64,000 nt of DNA, from the NCBI GenBank assembly GCA_022592435.1, contig JABYQS010000088.1, positions 62,001 through 126,000 on the forward strand, written 5' to 3'. The notes beneath the pieces are model-generated. The model ran no database searches. It worked only from the letters and a program-made list of their open reading frames with translations, and was not told where the DNA came from. This document shows, piece by piece, positions 11,554 through 23,129 of this stretch. Each line of letters opens with the position of its first letter. Positions within the stretch are counted from its first letter, which is position 1. Made by a program: the position numbers and the translations under genes. Origin of the DNA: Cerioporus squamosus. Its lineage: Eukaryota > Basidiomycota > Agaricomycetes > Polyporales > Polyporaceae.

Positions 11554-12136
11554 ATGCTGCGACAGGCCTTCTCTTCCTTCCAACGACCTATCTCGACTGT
11601 TGCTCGAGCACACCATCTAGCTCGCCCTTCCATACCCGCTCCCCGACTCCTGGCTTCGGTGGCATCTCGTCCATACTTCCGCGGATTCTCCTCATCTCCG
11701 TGGACGCGCCAGGACAGCACCCCACCACATTCTGGAGGCGCATCGGAAGCGCCATCAGCTCCGCCAGCACCGCAGACACACATAAAGCTTGAAACACCTG
11801 AACCGAAGCTCTCGCTGACGTTCACCTGCACAGTCGAGGCATGTCATACACGGTCTACGCATCAGTTCACCAAGAGGAGCTACGAGAAGGGGATTGTAAT
11901 TGTCGAGTGTCCGGGGTGCAAGAACAAGTGAGTTCGGCTCTTGTTGTTCCGTAGCGTTGCATGACTAACAGAGTTGGGCTCGGAGGCATCTCATTGCGGA
12001 CCATCTAGGCTGGTTCAAGGAGGGCACACAGGACGGAAAGCTGAAGACTGTGGAGGACTTACTGCGTGCGAAGGGTGAGAAGGTCAGGAGGGGTAGGATA
12101 GATGCCGGAGGTGTGGTCGAGTATGCACCGGAATAG
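11554..12136 (+). CDS. ZIM17: Mitochondrial DNL-type zinc finger protein (Zim17/Tim15/Hep1)
   Basis: Matrix zinc-finger protein that keeps mitochondrial Hsp70 soluble and active for protein import and Fe-S cluster assembly. Exon 1 (11554-11927) encodes an Arg/Ser-rich, acid-poor N-terminus typical of a mitochondrial presequence, then a Pro-rich linker. The core domain follows: LSLTFTCTVEAC, THQFTKRSYEKGIVIVECPG and, across a 58-nt intron, KNKHLIADHLGWF. The tail ends VVEYAPE at the TAG (12134-12136). The inferred product is 174 aa. The first cysteine pair is spaced C-x4-C, where yeast and human proteins have C-x2-C; the second pair is the usual CPGC. Exon 2 starts at 11986, in phase. It is convergent with GRX5, 272 bp between stops. 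Confidence 0.92.
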
Positions 12137-12408
12137 AGGCGCACACCTTGCAGAGCTCCTCGCCGTCCGGTTTTGGAAGATCGAACTATCGAATCCGGGC
12201 ACGCAAGACGTTCTCACTGGCGTGTCCTCTTGAGATGGCAGGCTCAACGCCGCTGTGGAAGAGGGCACACGCAACGTGTCATTCACACGGTTAAGGTGCG
12301 GAGGAGGCCGTTTCCGAATTAGTGCTACGTATGTATACAAGATATGGTGCATGAACATTGCAAACAAACAGCAAAAGAACATGATACCGACCACTGACCA
12401 GATAGTCT

Positions 12409-13056
12409 CTAGTTTTGGGTCTGGCTGGGTGTCTCAGGCTCCTCCGGCGGAATGACGCCAGACTTGACGAGGAGTTCGTCAAGCTCACCGGACTGGTGCA
12501 CTGCAGCGAACGCAAATTCAGAATGACATTGAGTACTGAGGCAAAGGAGCAATACGCACTGTTCAGAAGAATATCGCAACCACCAACGAACTCGCCGTTT
12601 ACATACAGCTGCGGTATTGTCGGCCAATCGCTGGAGGTCTGTATGTCAGCATACTCGGCCGAATGAGCACTCTCGTAACGAAGTACGCACGAGAACTCCT
12701 TGATACTCTGCCTCAGCTCGCTGTCCTCCAAGACGTCAAACGTCTTCATCTTCTCCGCCGGCACACCATGGATGTCGAGGACTTGCACTGCTGCCCGCGA
12801 GAAGCCGCACTGAGGGGCGTCGGGAGTGCCCTTCATGAAGAGCACAACAGGGGTCGAGCTGACTGCTTGTTGGATCTTCGCGCGGGCTTCCTGGCTGATA
12901 TACCTCCGCGTGAAGGCGAGTGAAGGTGATGCAAGTGCCGTCGCTGGCACGCGGACGGGGGCACGGAGAGCAGTGAACTGCCAACTCGTCAGTCATCCTC
13001 AGCAAGTGAGATATAGGCAGGAAACATACGGAGGTACGTAGAGCTGTCCTGAACAT
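12409..13056 (-). CDS. GRX5: Monothiol glutaredoxin, mitochondrial (Grx5 type)
   Basis: Single-domain monothiol glutaredoxin that binds a bridging [2Fe-2S] cluster with glutathione and passes it from the ISU scaffold to targets in the matrix. Exon 1 (13030-13056) encodes MFRTALRTS; exon 2 (12691-12977) completes the Arg-rich presequence and enters the domain at [12 protein letters not shown]. The active-site motif is CGFS, in [20 protein letters not shown]. Exon 3 starts at 12630 with [20 protein letters not shown], the cis-Pro and GSH-binding block. The last exon encodes [17 protein letters not shown] and ends at the TAG at 12409-12411. All four exons join in frame with GT-AG introns. It is divergent from POL1. 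Confidence 0.93.
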
Positions 13057-13329
13057 CGTCGTGTTGGTGAAAGAGCAAGCCGTGGGCGAGCGAATTCCGG
13101 ATGCTGAGTGAGAGCTCCGGGGAGCGGCCACTTGGGGTTAGGGCTTACGGCAGTCGGGTTAGGGTGACCTCGTGACCTGACCTTGGTGTGAAGCCGACAC
13201 GTGCTTGCCACGCTTTGTATCTCCGCCCGAAAGCGTGTCTCGTCGCGTCTCTCGCGCGTCTCGCAGGTTCCTGTAACCTTGCCTCCGTCCTGCCTCCCTG
13301 CCTCTCTTCCGTTCCTGTTATACGCAATC
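13057..13329. promoter_or_regulatory. Divergent GRX5/POL1 promoter with two TTAGGG motifs
   Basis: The 273 bp between the GRX5 ATG (minus) and the POL1 ATG (plus) must hold both promoters. TTAGGG occurs at 13138-13143 and 13159-13164, the second inside GGGTTAGGGT, 21 bp apart (two helical turns). The same hexamer is the fungal telomere repeat and the site bound by Tbf1-type Myb factors at promoters. No clear TATA box is seen. A pyrimidine-rich tract precedes the POL1 start. Confidence 0.6.
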
Positions 13330-16300
13330 ATGTCGAGCAGGGCCCTGCAGGCGAAGCAGGATAAGCTCAAGAAGCTCCAAGAGCTTAAACGCGTCCGTGA
13401 AGGTGGCAAACGAGTATACAAGGTACGCGTTCATGTGCGATGGTCATGGCGTATCTGCGTATATCACGCGTCTTTCAGGTTGAGGAGGATGACAAGATCT
13501 ACGACGAAGTCTCCGAGGCGCAGTACAAGTCGATTGTGGCCGGGCGACTCGCCAAAGATGACTTCGTGGAGGACGACGGGTATAGTGCCTACCTCGACAC
13601 GGGTGTGGATGATTTCGAGCGAGCCGAGGAGAGCGAGCAGAGTGAGGATGACCGACCAAAGGGCAAATGTGCGTGTTGCGTGTCTCTTCTCTTAGTGCCC
13701 ACTCTAACCATCCTCCAGCAAAGAAGGGGAAGGCGGAAGGCAAGAGCAAGGCCAAGGCCAAAGCGAAACCCCCACCACCCGCCGTCCAGCCCTCGATCAG
13801 CGTGTATCGTCCCGCAGTCTCGGCAGAGAAAGAAGAAGACTTCATGAGCAACCTTCTCGGGAATATGGACCACGTCCCTGCGAAGCCCACTACCAGGCCA
13901 CGAAAGCGCAAACCTGAGCCAGAGCTCTACGACGATGGCGGCTCTTCTCCCGTGCCTCACGACAAGTACCGGTCTCGCTCTGCTGGATCTGGGTATGGCT
14001 ACGGCAGCGCAGACCCCGACACTTCCTCCGACGTTCCGCACTACGACGACGGCGCTGGTCCGTCGAGTGGGGACGATTACATGTTCAGCCCAAAGAAGAA
14101 GCTGAGGAGGGAGGCACCCGGTATCGCACCTGCCATCGAGCGTATGGGGAAGCTGGGGGTGGAGAGCGGCACGGACGACGGAGATACCTCATTCGACGAC
14201 GTCGACATGAACGCGTTCATGGACATCGACGACGACGATCTCGACATGAAGCCCAAGTCCAAGATCGAGGTAGACTCATCCGCGAAGCCGCTGAAGCCAA
14301 TCAATGGAAATGCTCCTCCCGCGAAGAAGGAGTTGGACGATGACCCCACTTGGCTTTCCGTCTATGACTCACTGAAGGTAGCGTCAGACGACGCTTTCGG
14401 GCCTGCCGCCTCAAGCAGCGCACGTACACCCGCACCATCGAAGATCTCGGTGCTCGAGGAGGACGGTTCACTCCGCTTCTACTGGCTCGACTACCTTGAG
14501 CACGAGGGCAAGTTGTACTTCATCGGCAAGACCCAGGACAAGAAAAGCAAGGTCTGGGTCTCGATCTGCGTCACTGTCGAGAACCTTGAGCGTAACCTGT
14601 TCGTTCTTCCGCGCGAGCGCCGCCTGGCGGAAGACGAGGAGACTGGTGAGATGTACGAGACGGACAAGGTGCCAGACTTGCAGGACATCTATATGGACTT
14701 CGACCGGTTACGCAAGAAGGCGGGCATCAAGTCTTTCAAGGGCAAGTTCGTCAAGCGAAAGTATGCGTTTGGCGAGAAGGACGTCCCGAGAGAGGAGCGC
14801 CAGTGGCTGAAGGTGGTCTATCCTTTCAGCGGTAAGGATATTCTGTCCACATGGCTCTCACATCTGACTGCCGAACACAGAGCCTCAACTCCCGAACACG
14901 GCGTCGAGTCCCAACTTCTCGCGCATCTTCGGCACGAATACGAGCGCATTCGAGCTCCTCGTGCTTAAGCGCAAGATCATGGGGCCCTGTTGGCTGCAGG
15001 TCAAGCATCCTGAGATCGACAACAAGGGTGTAAGTGTGCATGCTGCCAACAAGGCCTTGCACTGACTAGTCAACACTATAGGTTTCCTGGTGCAAGGTCG
15101 AGGCGACAGTATCGGACCCGAAGGACATCAATCCCTTTTCCGAGACTGATGGTGATGCGCCTCGAGAGATGCCTCCCCTCACGATCCTCTCCCTCAGTCT
15201 CCGCACCGTTGTGAACCACGCAGAGAACATTCGCGAGATCGTGTGTGCCACTACGCGAATTTGGTCGAATCGTAAGTGCTGTGTAAGTCTCGTGGCGTAG
15301 ATTGTTGACGCTTCTCTCAGTGGACATTGACGACCCAACACCGCCGGAGGCTCTGCCGTGCAGTGTCCGGACGTTCGTCAGACCGCTTGATCGGTTCCCC
15401 CCAAACTTCGAGGCTCGAGCAAGTAAGAACGGCAAGGGCGTCATTTCGCCAATGCCAAGTGAACGTGCGCTGCTCAATAGTCTGCTCGGTATGCCTCAAC
15501 TACTACCGCACAATCGTGTGAATGCTGATGTACCACTGTAGTATCTATCCACAAGGCGGACCCAGATGTGATAGTCGGTCATGAGTTCTTGGGCGTGTCA
15601 CTAGACGTCATGCTTCACCGCATGCGCGAACTCAAGGCAGAGCATTGGTCTCGCATCGGTCGCTTCAGACGGTCAAAGTGGCCCAATATCGGACGGCAGG
15701 GTACTAACTTGCGCTTCTTGAGCGGGCGACTGCTCTGCGATCTTGCGAGTGACGGCGCCAAGGCATGTGCACGCTATGGTTCTGAGACACTGCGCTGACT
15801 GGGCAATGATAGGGTATGATCACGTCGACGACGTGGTCGCTCACCGAGATGTGCAAGACGCATCTGAAGAGCGAGCGACAAGAGCTCGATCCCGAAGAGA
15901 CTGCGAGTTACTTCGACGGAAGCGTCCGTTCACCCGATCGCCTGATCAAGTTCGTCCAGCACTGCGAACTGGACGCACACTACCAGATGGCGCTGGCCTC
16001 CAAGGTGCAGTTGCTCCCTCTCACCCGGCAGTTGACGAACCTTGCTGGTAACTCCTGGTGCGGACGCCTCTCTTTCCATGCGTGTCTACTGGTGCTGACG
16101 TTAGCCACAGGAACAAGACTCTCAATGGAGGACGCGCGGAGCGGAATGAGTACATTCTGCTGCATGAGTTCCACCGGCTCAAGTACATCTGCCCGGACAA
16201 GCTGTATGGCAAGAAGGCTGCGACAGCGGTCAAGGCTGCAAAGGAAGACGAGGAAGGTGAAGGCGGTGCCAAGGCCACCAAGGGGAAGAAAGACAAGTAC

Positions 16301-18622
16301 AAGGGTGGTCTCGTCTTCGAGCCGAAGCGTGGCCTGTGGGACAAGTACATCCTTGTCATGGACTTCAACTCGCTATACCCGAGTATCATCCAGGAGTACA
16401 ACATTGACTTCACGACGGTCGAGCCTGTCGAAGACGAGGTATGTCGCATGTATGTGACAGATCGATCCAGTGCTGAGCACTGTACAGGAGGGCGAGGAGA
16501 AGATCCCAGAGCCGCCAAGCTCCGAGGTTTCCCAGGGTGTCCTGCCGCGTCTCATTGCTACCCTCGTCAGTCGTCGAAGGCAGGTGAAGAGTCTCATGAA
16601 GGACAAGAAGGCGACTCCGGCCCAGCTCCTTCAGGTATGCGTCCGATCACCTCCGCGACTATCATGGTGCTGATTATGGCTGTGTAGTGGGACATCAAGC
16701 AGATGGCGCTGAAGCTGACAGCGAACAGTATGTATGGATGTCTCGGGTTCGAGTACTCGAGGTTCTACGCTCGCCCCCTCGCGGCCTTGACGACGTTCAA
16801 GGGTCGTGAGATCTTGACGCACACGAGGGAGCTCGCCGAATCCATGCAGCTCGACGTGCGTTGGCCCTCCTTCATACGCATGAGCATGATACTGATATCT
16901 CTATAGGTCGTGTATGGTGATACCGATTCCGTCTTTGTCAATTCCAACGTGACAGAGCTTGCCGAGGCTCTCAAGATCTCTTCCGAGTTCAAGAAGGCGG
17001 TCAACGACTGCTACAAGCTGCTCGAGATCGACCTCGACGGCATCTTCAAGCGGCTGTTGCTCCTGCAGAAGAAGAAGTATGCCGCCGTCAAGGTGGAGGA
17101 CAGCAACCGCACGTCGACCGAGGTCAAGGGTCTGGATATGAAGCGGCGCGAGTACTGTGCCCTGTCAAAGACTGTCTCTCAGTGCGTACGAACAATGCAG
17201 GATGTGCGGACATGATTTGTGCTGACTTACGTTCAGATATGTGCTCGAGCAAATCCTTTCTGGAGAATCTACCGAGACCGTTGTGGAGAACATCCATGAT
17301 TACCTCACCACCATCGGCGAGCAAGTTCGCGCAGGCAAGATCAAGCTCGACGAGTTCATCATCCACAAGGTTGGTGCTGTGCCAGCTACTTCGTTGATCG
17401 CATGCATACTCACCTCTTCGTAGCGTCTGGGAAAGAACCCCGAAGACTACCCGGACGCCAAGAGCCAGCCTCACGTCCAAGTTGCTCTCCGCATGAAGGA
17501 AAAAGGCGGCAATGCCCGTGCCGGCGACGTAATCCCCTACATCTTCTGCCTAGGCGAGGGCGGCGAGACGTCGAAGACCGCTCAGGCGGACAGAGCAATG
17601 CATCCGGACGAGGTCCGCCGCGAAAGCGACAAGCACAAGATCGGTGTGTCCCCGTCGTTCGTTCTAGGGTTGCCTCCGCTGACGCGACCCACGCGCAGAC
17701 TACGAGCATTACCTCTCGCAGCAGATCCTTCCTCCTATTGAGCGTCTTTGCGAGCCGATCGAGGGCACCGACCGCGCGCGACTGGCCGAATGTCTCGGAC
17801 TCGACCCGAACCGCTATCGCAGCGTCACTGCCGGAGAGTCAGACGAGATGTCCTTCGGGACGCTCGACTCGCTCATGTCGGACGCACAGCGGTTCAAGGA
17901 CGCAGACCCGTTCCTGGTGCGCTGCCGCGACTGCAAGGGGACTGTGCCCTGCGTGCCCCTGAGCGATCGTGAGGTGCGTCTATCTCTCCCCATGCTTCAT
18001 AACCACTTGCTCACTGTCTCCCTCTCTTGCAGAACTCGCACGTCCAAGCGTCCGGCCTCACCTGCCCACAGTGCCGTGGTCCAGTTGGCATGGCGAGCCT
18101 GCAGACACAGCTGGAAGTGCAGATCCGCGAGCACATCGCCAAGTACTACGAGAGCTGGCTCGTGTGCGACGACTCGACGTGCGGGAACCGGACACGCATG
18201 ATGGGCGTGTACGGGCGCCGGTGTCTGCGCCCGGGCTGTCGGGGCACTGTCGCATTCGAGGTGCGTTTTTGTTCCCGTGTTGCCCAAGTGAAGCAGAAAG
18301 CTGACGATAGAGGGGTTCCGCGGACAGTACTCGGATGCGAAGCTGTACAACCAGTTGCGGTACTACATGTCGCTGTTCGACATCGATAAGGCGCACGACG
18401 TTGCGACTGGAGGGCTCAAGCAGGGTAAGTGCTCCGCTCATCGTGCTGTAGCATTCGCTGTGAACTGCTGCTAATCTCGTCGCATTGTCAGACCTCTTCT
18501 CGCTCCGCCTTGTGCAGGGCGAGACGTGCAGGCATCTGATGGGCGTCGCGGAGAAGTACCTTGACCAGTGCGGGCGCCGGTGGGTGCAGATGAGCACCCT
18601 GTTCTCGTTCATGAATTTGTAG
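13330..18622 (+). CDS. POL1: DNA polymerase alpha catalytic subunit
   Basis: Catalytic subunit of the polymerase alpha-primase complex, which extends RNA primers at nuclear replication origins and Okazaki fragments. Exon 1 starts [20 protein letters not shown], the alpha-specific N-terminal domain, followed by acidic and Lys-rich linkers with a possible nuclear signal (RPRKRK). Family B motifs appear in order: [14 protein letters not shown] (motif A) at about 16362, [14 protein letters not shown] (motif B) at about 16715, and [11 protein letters not shown] (motif C) at about 16912. The C-terminus has the two cysteine clusters that bind Zn and Fe-S and contact the B subunit: [10 protein letters not shown] near 17925 and CPQCRGPVG near 18063, then CGNRTRMMG with a CLRPGC pair. 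More than ten short introns are inferred. It ends [10 protein letters not shown] at the TAG 18620-18622, near the family's usual length. Confidence 0.95.
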
Positions 18623-18912
18623 GTAGCTAAGTGGTACCCGGGTGCGAGACTTTGGTTGATTTACAGGATGTTGTCGTGTTGTCTGTACTGTACTGTCGTC
18701 GCTACTGTATTGCTATCATTGCTGTCTGTATATGCAACATAGATTGGCACTCTGCGCTCTCGGTAGTGGCCATAGTTGGGGAGGGCCGGGCGTGACGTTG
18801 ATGCAGCATTGCATGCCCAACCGACTCGGATATACGTGTTCCACGCAGCTCACGACATGTGGTGCAGCGACACGCAGGGTAAAGGGGGAATCAAGAGTAG
18901 CGAGCCAACCGC
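18623..18912. other. Convergent intergenic region
   Basis: This segment lies between the stops of POL1 (plus) and the flavin-reductase-like gene (minus) and serves as 3' flank for both. No other feature is seen. Confidence 0.4.
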
Positions 18913-19761
18913 CTAACCAGATGGCTTCGTGCTATGCGCAGACTCTATTGGCTGTGTCGTCACATACCCTCGTCTGTGGTACAGCAGAGGTCGCGCCTCC
19001 TCGCCCTCAGGCAATGTCCGTTCCACACGTACCACCTGCGCGATGAAGAGCTCCGACACGACGCCCTCGCCCTCCCACTCCTTCCCGTCCTTTCCGGCCC
19101 CGCCTCCCTCCGTGAGCGACTCCAAGTCGTGCAGCGGCCAGGACGCCGCGACGAGCCGGCACGAGAGCGCCCCGACGCTCCCGTCGAGGACGGGCAGGCC
19201 TTCGTGCGAGAGAGTGTGCGCGAGCCCGGCAAAGGGCTCCGCGTGCAGGTCCGGGCGCGAGAAGCGGACGGCGGTGGACGCCTGGCGCTCGGAGAGGATG
19301 TTGATGACCATGTGCGCGGCGGGCGTGGAGGCGGAGGCGGAGTTGTGCGCGGAGGCGAGCGCGGTCGCCATGCGCGAGGGGATGCGGAGGGAGAAGGCGA
19401 CGAGGGGGTGCGGGTCCATGGCGATGGAGCTGAAGGAGGAGAGGGTCGCGCCGTGGAACTTGCTCTTGCCTCTGCTTGGGTTTGAAGGCAAGTGCGGATG
19501 AGGATGAAAAGCAGCGATTGAGGGGTCCATGAGAGCGGTCACGACCGCGACGGGTTGTGCGGTGTCGCGGAGGAGGGCGCGAAGTTGATCCCGGACGGCG
19601 GACGCGTCAGTGACTAGATGTCGAGCGCATCTACGAGCTGTCGAGCATTTGAGGGACGCAAAGCGCGAGAATGCGAGCATGAGGAGACCTGTGAGGAGAG
19701 TCAAACGTCGTCGTGAGTTTGGGAGAGATGGACATGGACTGACAGGCCGATGGTTCGCCAT
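18913..19761 (-). CDS. Flavin reductase-like (FMN-binding split barrel) protein
   Basis: The long open frame encodes a flavin reductase-like domain: DTAQPVAVVTALM, then HGATLSSFSSIAMDPHPLVA and FSLRIPSRMATALASA, then AAHMVINILSERQ, and a C-terminal PLLYHRRGYVTT. Such proteins bind FMN and either reduce it with NAD(P)H or act on small aromatics; fungal members are often annotated as mitochondrial. The chosen ATG at 19761 gives MANHRPVS and a basic N-terminus with a short hydrophobic stretch. A GT-AG intron near the start (a gtaagt lies just upstream at about 19774) may add another first exon, so the 5' end is uncertain. The stop is at 18913. It could supply reduced flavin to other enzymes, but the nearby class A monooxygenases carry and reduce their own FAD and do not need it. 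Confidence 0.78.
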   Translation of the reverse strand: MANHRPVSPCPSLPNSRRRLTLLTGLLMLAFSRFASLKCSTARRCARHLVTDASAVRDQLRALLRDTAQPVAVVTALMDPSIAAFHPHPHLPSNPSRGKSKFHGATLSSFSSIAMDPHPLVAFSLRIPSRMATALASAHNSASASTPAAHMVINILSERQASTAVRFSRPDLHAEPFAGLAHTLSHEGLPVLDGSVGALSCRLVAASWPLHDLESLTEGGGAGKDGKEWEGEGVVSELFIAQVVRVERTLPEGEEARPLLYHRRGYVTTQPIESAHSTKPSG

Positions 19762-20658
19762 CACAAACTTACGCAGCACTGCAGAACTAGCCGAGACCTA
19801 GAAGCACGTATGTCGCCAACAGGGGAACATCGACGAGCGGAGGTGAATGGTGCACGTGGGCAACAGCAGCGACGATGACGACACGCGCAGGGCTGGCGGT
19901 TGTTTGCCCTTGTTAGGATCCAAGGCCTTTGAACAACAGACGCAAATACCTCCTTCGGGTCAATCATGTCTCAAACCAAAGTGAGCCCGATCTCGTTGAT
20001 GGCGACTGACATCACTCATCCAGCATTCCTTCATGTCCGACGCAGCAGATCGGCCTCTCTCTGCCATCAGTGCGGGATATACTAGGAGCTGCCGTGTACT
20101 GCCAGTGCCTTTGGGGAGTGTTGTCGCAGGTTCATATGACGCAGTAGACACGGCCCGGACAACGGAACGCCGTCGCTCATCACCATCCATATCGCCGGCC
20201 TGAAACTTGTTCCGAACCCCTTGTCGAAGCTGTCGCATTTAGAGTAGGTATTCCCTCTCAGCCTTCAAGCTTCAGGCCTCAGGCTTCAGGATTGCCCAAT
20301 AGTCTCTGCTGTGGTATGGCCGATTCTGCGACGCCGAAATGGCTGGTAATCGTGGTATGGTCTCACCGGATGGATCTAGGATGGATCATGAGACGTGCAG
20401 ATGGCGAAAGTTGAGGCTGCGAGCATCGGTGGTGTAAGACAAGCGCCCACGCCGGGAAAAGGTAGCAGCCTACTAGCGAATTCCCCTGATTGGGCCGTTT
20501 TGCTTGCCGTTCTCCTGCGACAGACGGCAGGCCGCCGCAGACCACACCTCATACATATATGCACGGCCATCCGCCCCGTCGTTCCTCCTCCTGCCCTCTG
20601 CCTCCTTGAGACCCGCCTCTCAGAACGTTCCACCTCCTCGACTTGGAAGACGTGCACT
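19762..20658. other. Intergenic, divergent upstream region
   Basis: Shared upstream region of the flavin-reductase-like gene (minus) and the first MFS transporter (plus). Around 20262-20291 there is a short tandem of TTCAAGCTTCAGGC-type units. No gene is supported. Confidence 0.4.
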
Positions 20659-23129
20659 ATGCGGACTCCTCAGCCTGACGAGGAAGCGACCGTTGTCGGG
20701 GATGCTGACACTCGTAGCCTTGCGAGGAGGTCGCTAGCGAGCGTGCACGAGTCCGTCGACGTGCGCATAACCCCGGCTGACAGACCGTCGGATGAGATGC
20801 TCGATGAAGGCTATCTGCGCCAGTTGAGCGACCACAGCAGGCAGCATTCTCACCGGCATCACGACGAAGAAAAAAAGGAGAAGAAGAAGCTTGAGCTCTC
20901 AGGCTCCGAGGATACGACCGCTGACGAAACGATATATGTAAGTGGACCTTTCTTCGGAAGTGAACCTAGTATGCTAACCTCCGTCTCCCAGGTCGAGTTC
21001 AAGGAAGGAGATCCCCGCGATCCCATGAACTTTTCGTATGGCCGGAAGTGGTCCATCACAGTCGCAGCTTCCATGTTCTCTATCATCACGTGTATGGAAA
21101 ACTCTGCGGCAGCGTTACACCATCGTACTGACCCTGCTTCTTCGATAGCTTCGTCGTCCGGGGCATATGCGCTGGGTTTTACTTCCATGACCCGTGACCT
21201 GAACGCCACCCAATTCCAGGCGACGGTCGGACTCGCCATGTACACACTCGGGTTCGCACTTCCTCCTCTTGTTACCACATCGTTCAGTGAAGAGTTTGGA
21301 CGACAGCCGATTTACCTAGTCAGCGGGGCCGGGTGCCTGCTCATGCACATGATGACTGCACTGTACGTCCCTCATCGTCATGACTCGCGTCGCGTTGCTG
21401 AATCCCTTCATGTATCCAAGCGCACATAACATCCAGACAGTGATCGTGGGCCGCTTTCTCGCAGGTGCATTCGGCTCCACTGCATCCGCCATGGTCGGCG
21501 GCACCATTGCGGACATCTGGGCGCCGCATGAGTGAGTTCATCGAGTGGGCGATCTCCTTCGACGCTCTGAGCACAGCTGACTATCCTCCCTTTCCTAGGC
21601 GCGGCCTCCCCATGTCCGTCTTCGCAACTATGGTCCTCTCCGGGCCCGGTATCGGCTGCATAGCCGCTGGATGGATCGAGCAAAACCCGCACATGGAGTG
21701 GCGGTGGATCCAATGGATACATGTCATGTGCGTACATCCTTTCACTCATAGTGCATATATGCCATGCGTTCACGCTCCTGACGGGTCATGGGATAGCTGG
21801 CTCGGGCTCTTCCTCATCGCCGCCCCGATATGCATGAAGGAGACCCGTGCGGGCGTGCTCCTGACGCGGCTCGCGAAAAAGATGCGCAAGCAGACGGGAA
21901 ATCATCATTACCGCGCGAGGATTGAAGACGAGCGTGCGAGCCTCCGCACGCTCATCTACATTTCGTGCACGCGCCCGATTTGTGAGTTCGCCACGTATAC
22001 CCCTGGTCTTGCCTTGCCTTGCTGATGATCCGCAGACCTTTTGTTCACGGAGCCTGTTGTCGCGGCGTTCAGCGTAAGTGCTTTGAGCAATGGGGTAGTA
22101 GACTCGCTGACGAAAGCTTGCATGTAGCTATGGGCAGGCTTTGCGTGGGGCATTCTCTACGTCCTCATAGAGTCGATAGGCCCCGCCTTCCGGACTATCC
22201 ATAACTTCAACATCGGGCAAACCGGAACGGTCTTCACGGCTATGATGTGAGCGCGTCCCATTCTTCCCTCCCGGTCCTTGCCCGCTGACACAAGTTGGGA
22301 CGCAGCATCGGGTGCTTTGTCGGGGAGGCCATCCAGATGTACCAAGAGAAGCTCTATGCGTATGTCTCTCTCCATTGCATACACCAGTCAGCATCGGGAC
22401 TGACGTGAGGTTGCCTGCGTGCTGTAGCAAGTACCAACCGACGAAGGGTCCGGAGGCGCGGCTGTACAGCGCGTGCCTCGCGGCGGTCCTGTTCCCGGCG
22501 GGCATGTTCATCTACGCGTGGTGCACGTTCCCGTCCGTGCCGTGGATAGGCATGGCCATGGGCATCTTCGTGAGTGGGCATGGATATCCGCATCCTTGTG
22601 GTGGCTGACCAGCTTGCTAGGTTATCATGATGGCGCTGTTCATCATCTACGTCGCGGTGTTCACGTACCTCGCGGACTGGTACGCTCTTCCTCCCTCCCG
22701 ATCATGATGAAGGCGGGATACTGACCTCAGAGCGCGTTTAGCTACGGTGTTTTCGCGTCCTCGGCGCTCGCGGGCCAGAGTTTATCCCGTACGTCTTGCC
22801 TTCTCGTCGCTTATGCCCGTTGTTCATACTATTCTCACACGAACGCAATGCACGCCAGGAAATATCATGGGGACGGCGTTTCCGCTCTTCACCACGCAGC
22901 TCTTCGCGAAGCTGACGTACCACTGGGGGAGCACGCTCTTTGCGTGCATCGCGGTTCTCATGATCCCTATCCCATATGTGCGTCTACGTGCCGACGTCCT
23001 GTGTACGAAAAATGTGCAGACATGTGCTCATTTTGCCCTGGCTCTTGGCAGGTTCTGCTGTGGAAGGGCCCTGCGATCCGCGCGCGGAGCAAGTTCGCGT
23101 CGCAGGTCATGCATCCTGCGCATACATAG
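20659..23129 (+). CDS. MFS transporter, DHA1-type (copy 1)
   Basis: Twelve-helix major facilitator of the fungal drug:H+ antiporter-1 group (polyamine/fluconazole-resistance-like), expected in the plasma membrane as a proton-coupled exporter; the substrate is unknown. A long charged cytosolic N-terminus (His- and Lys-rich near RQHSHRHHDEEKKEKKK) precedes the first helix. The characteristic pre-helix block is VEFKEGDPRDPMNFS. Further landmarks are TSFSEEFGRQPIYLVSG, VGRFLAGAFGSTASAMVGG and IADIWAPHE / RGLPMSVFA, then WIEQNPHMEWRWIQW. In the second half are FVGEAIQMYQEKLYAKYQPT, LFPAGMFIYAWCTF and FAKLTYHWGSTLFACIAV. It ends with FASQVMHPAHT at 23129. About a dozen short introns are inferred, all in frame. 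The gene at 27112 is a close paralog. Confidence 0.88.
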
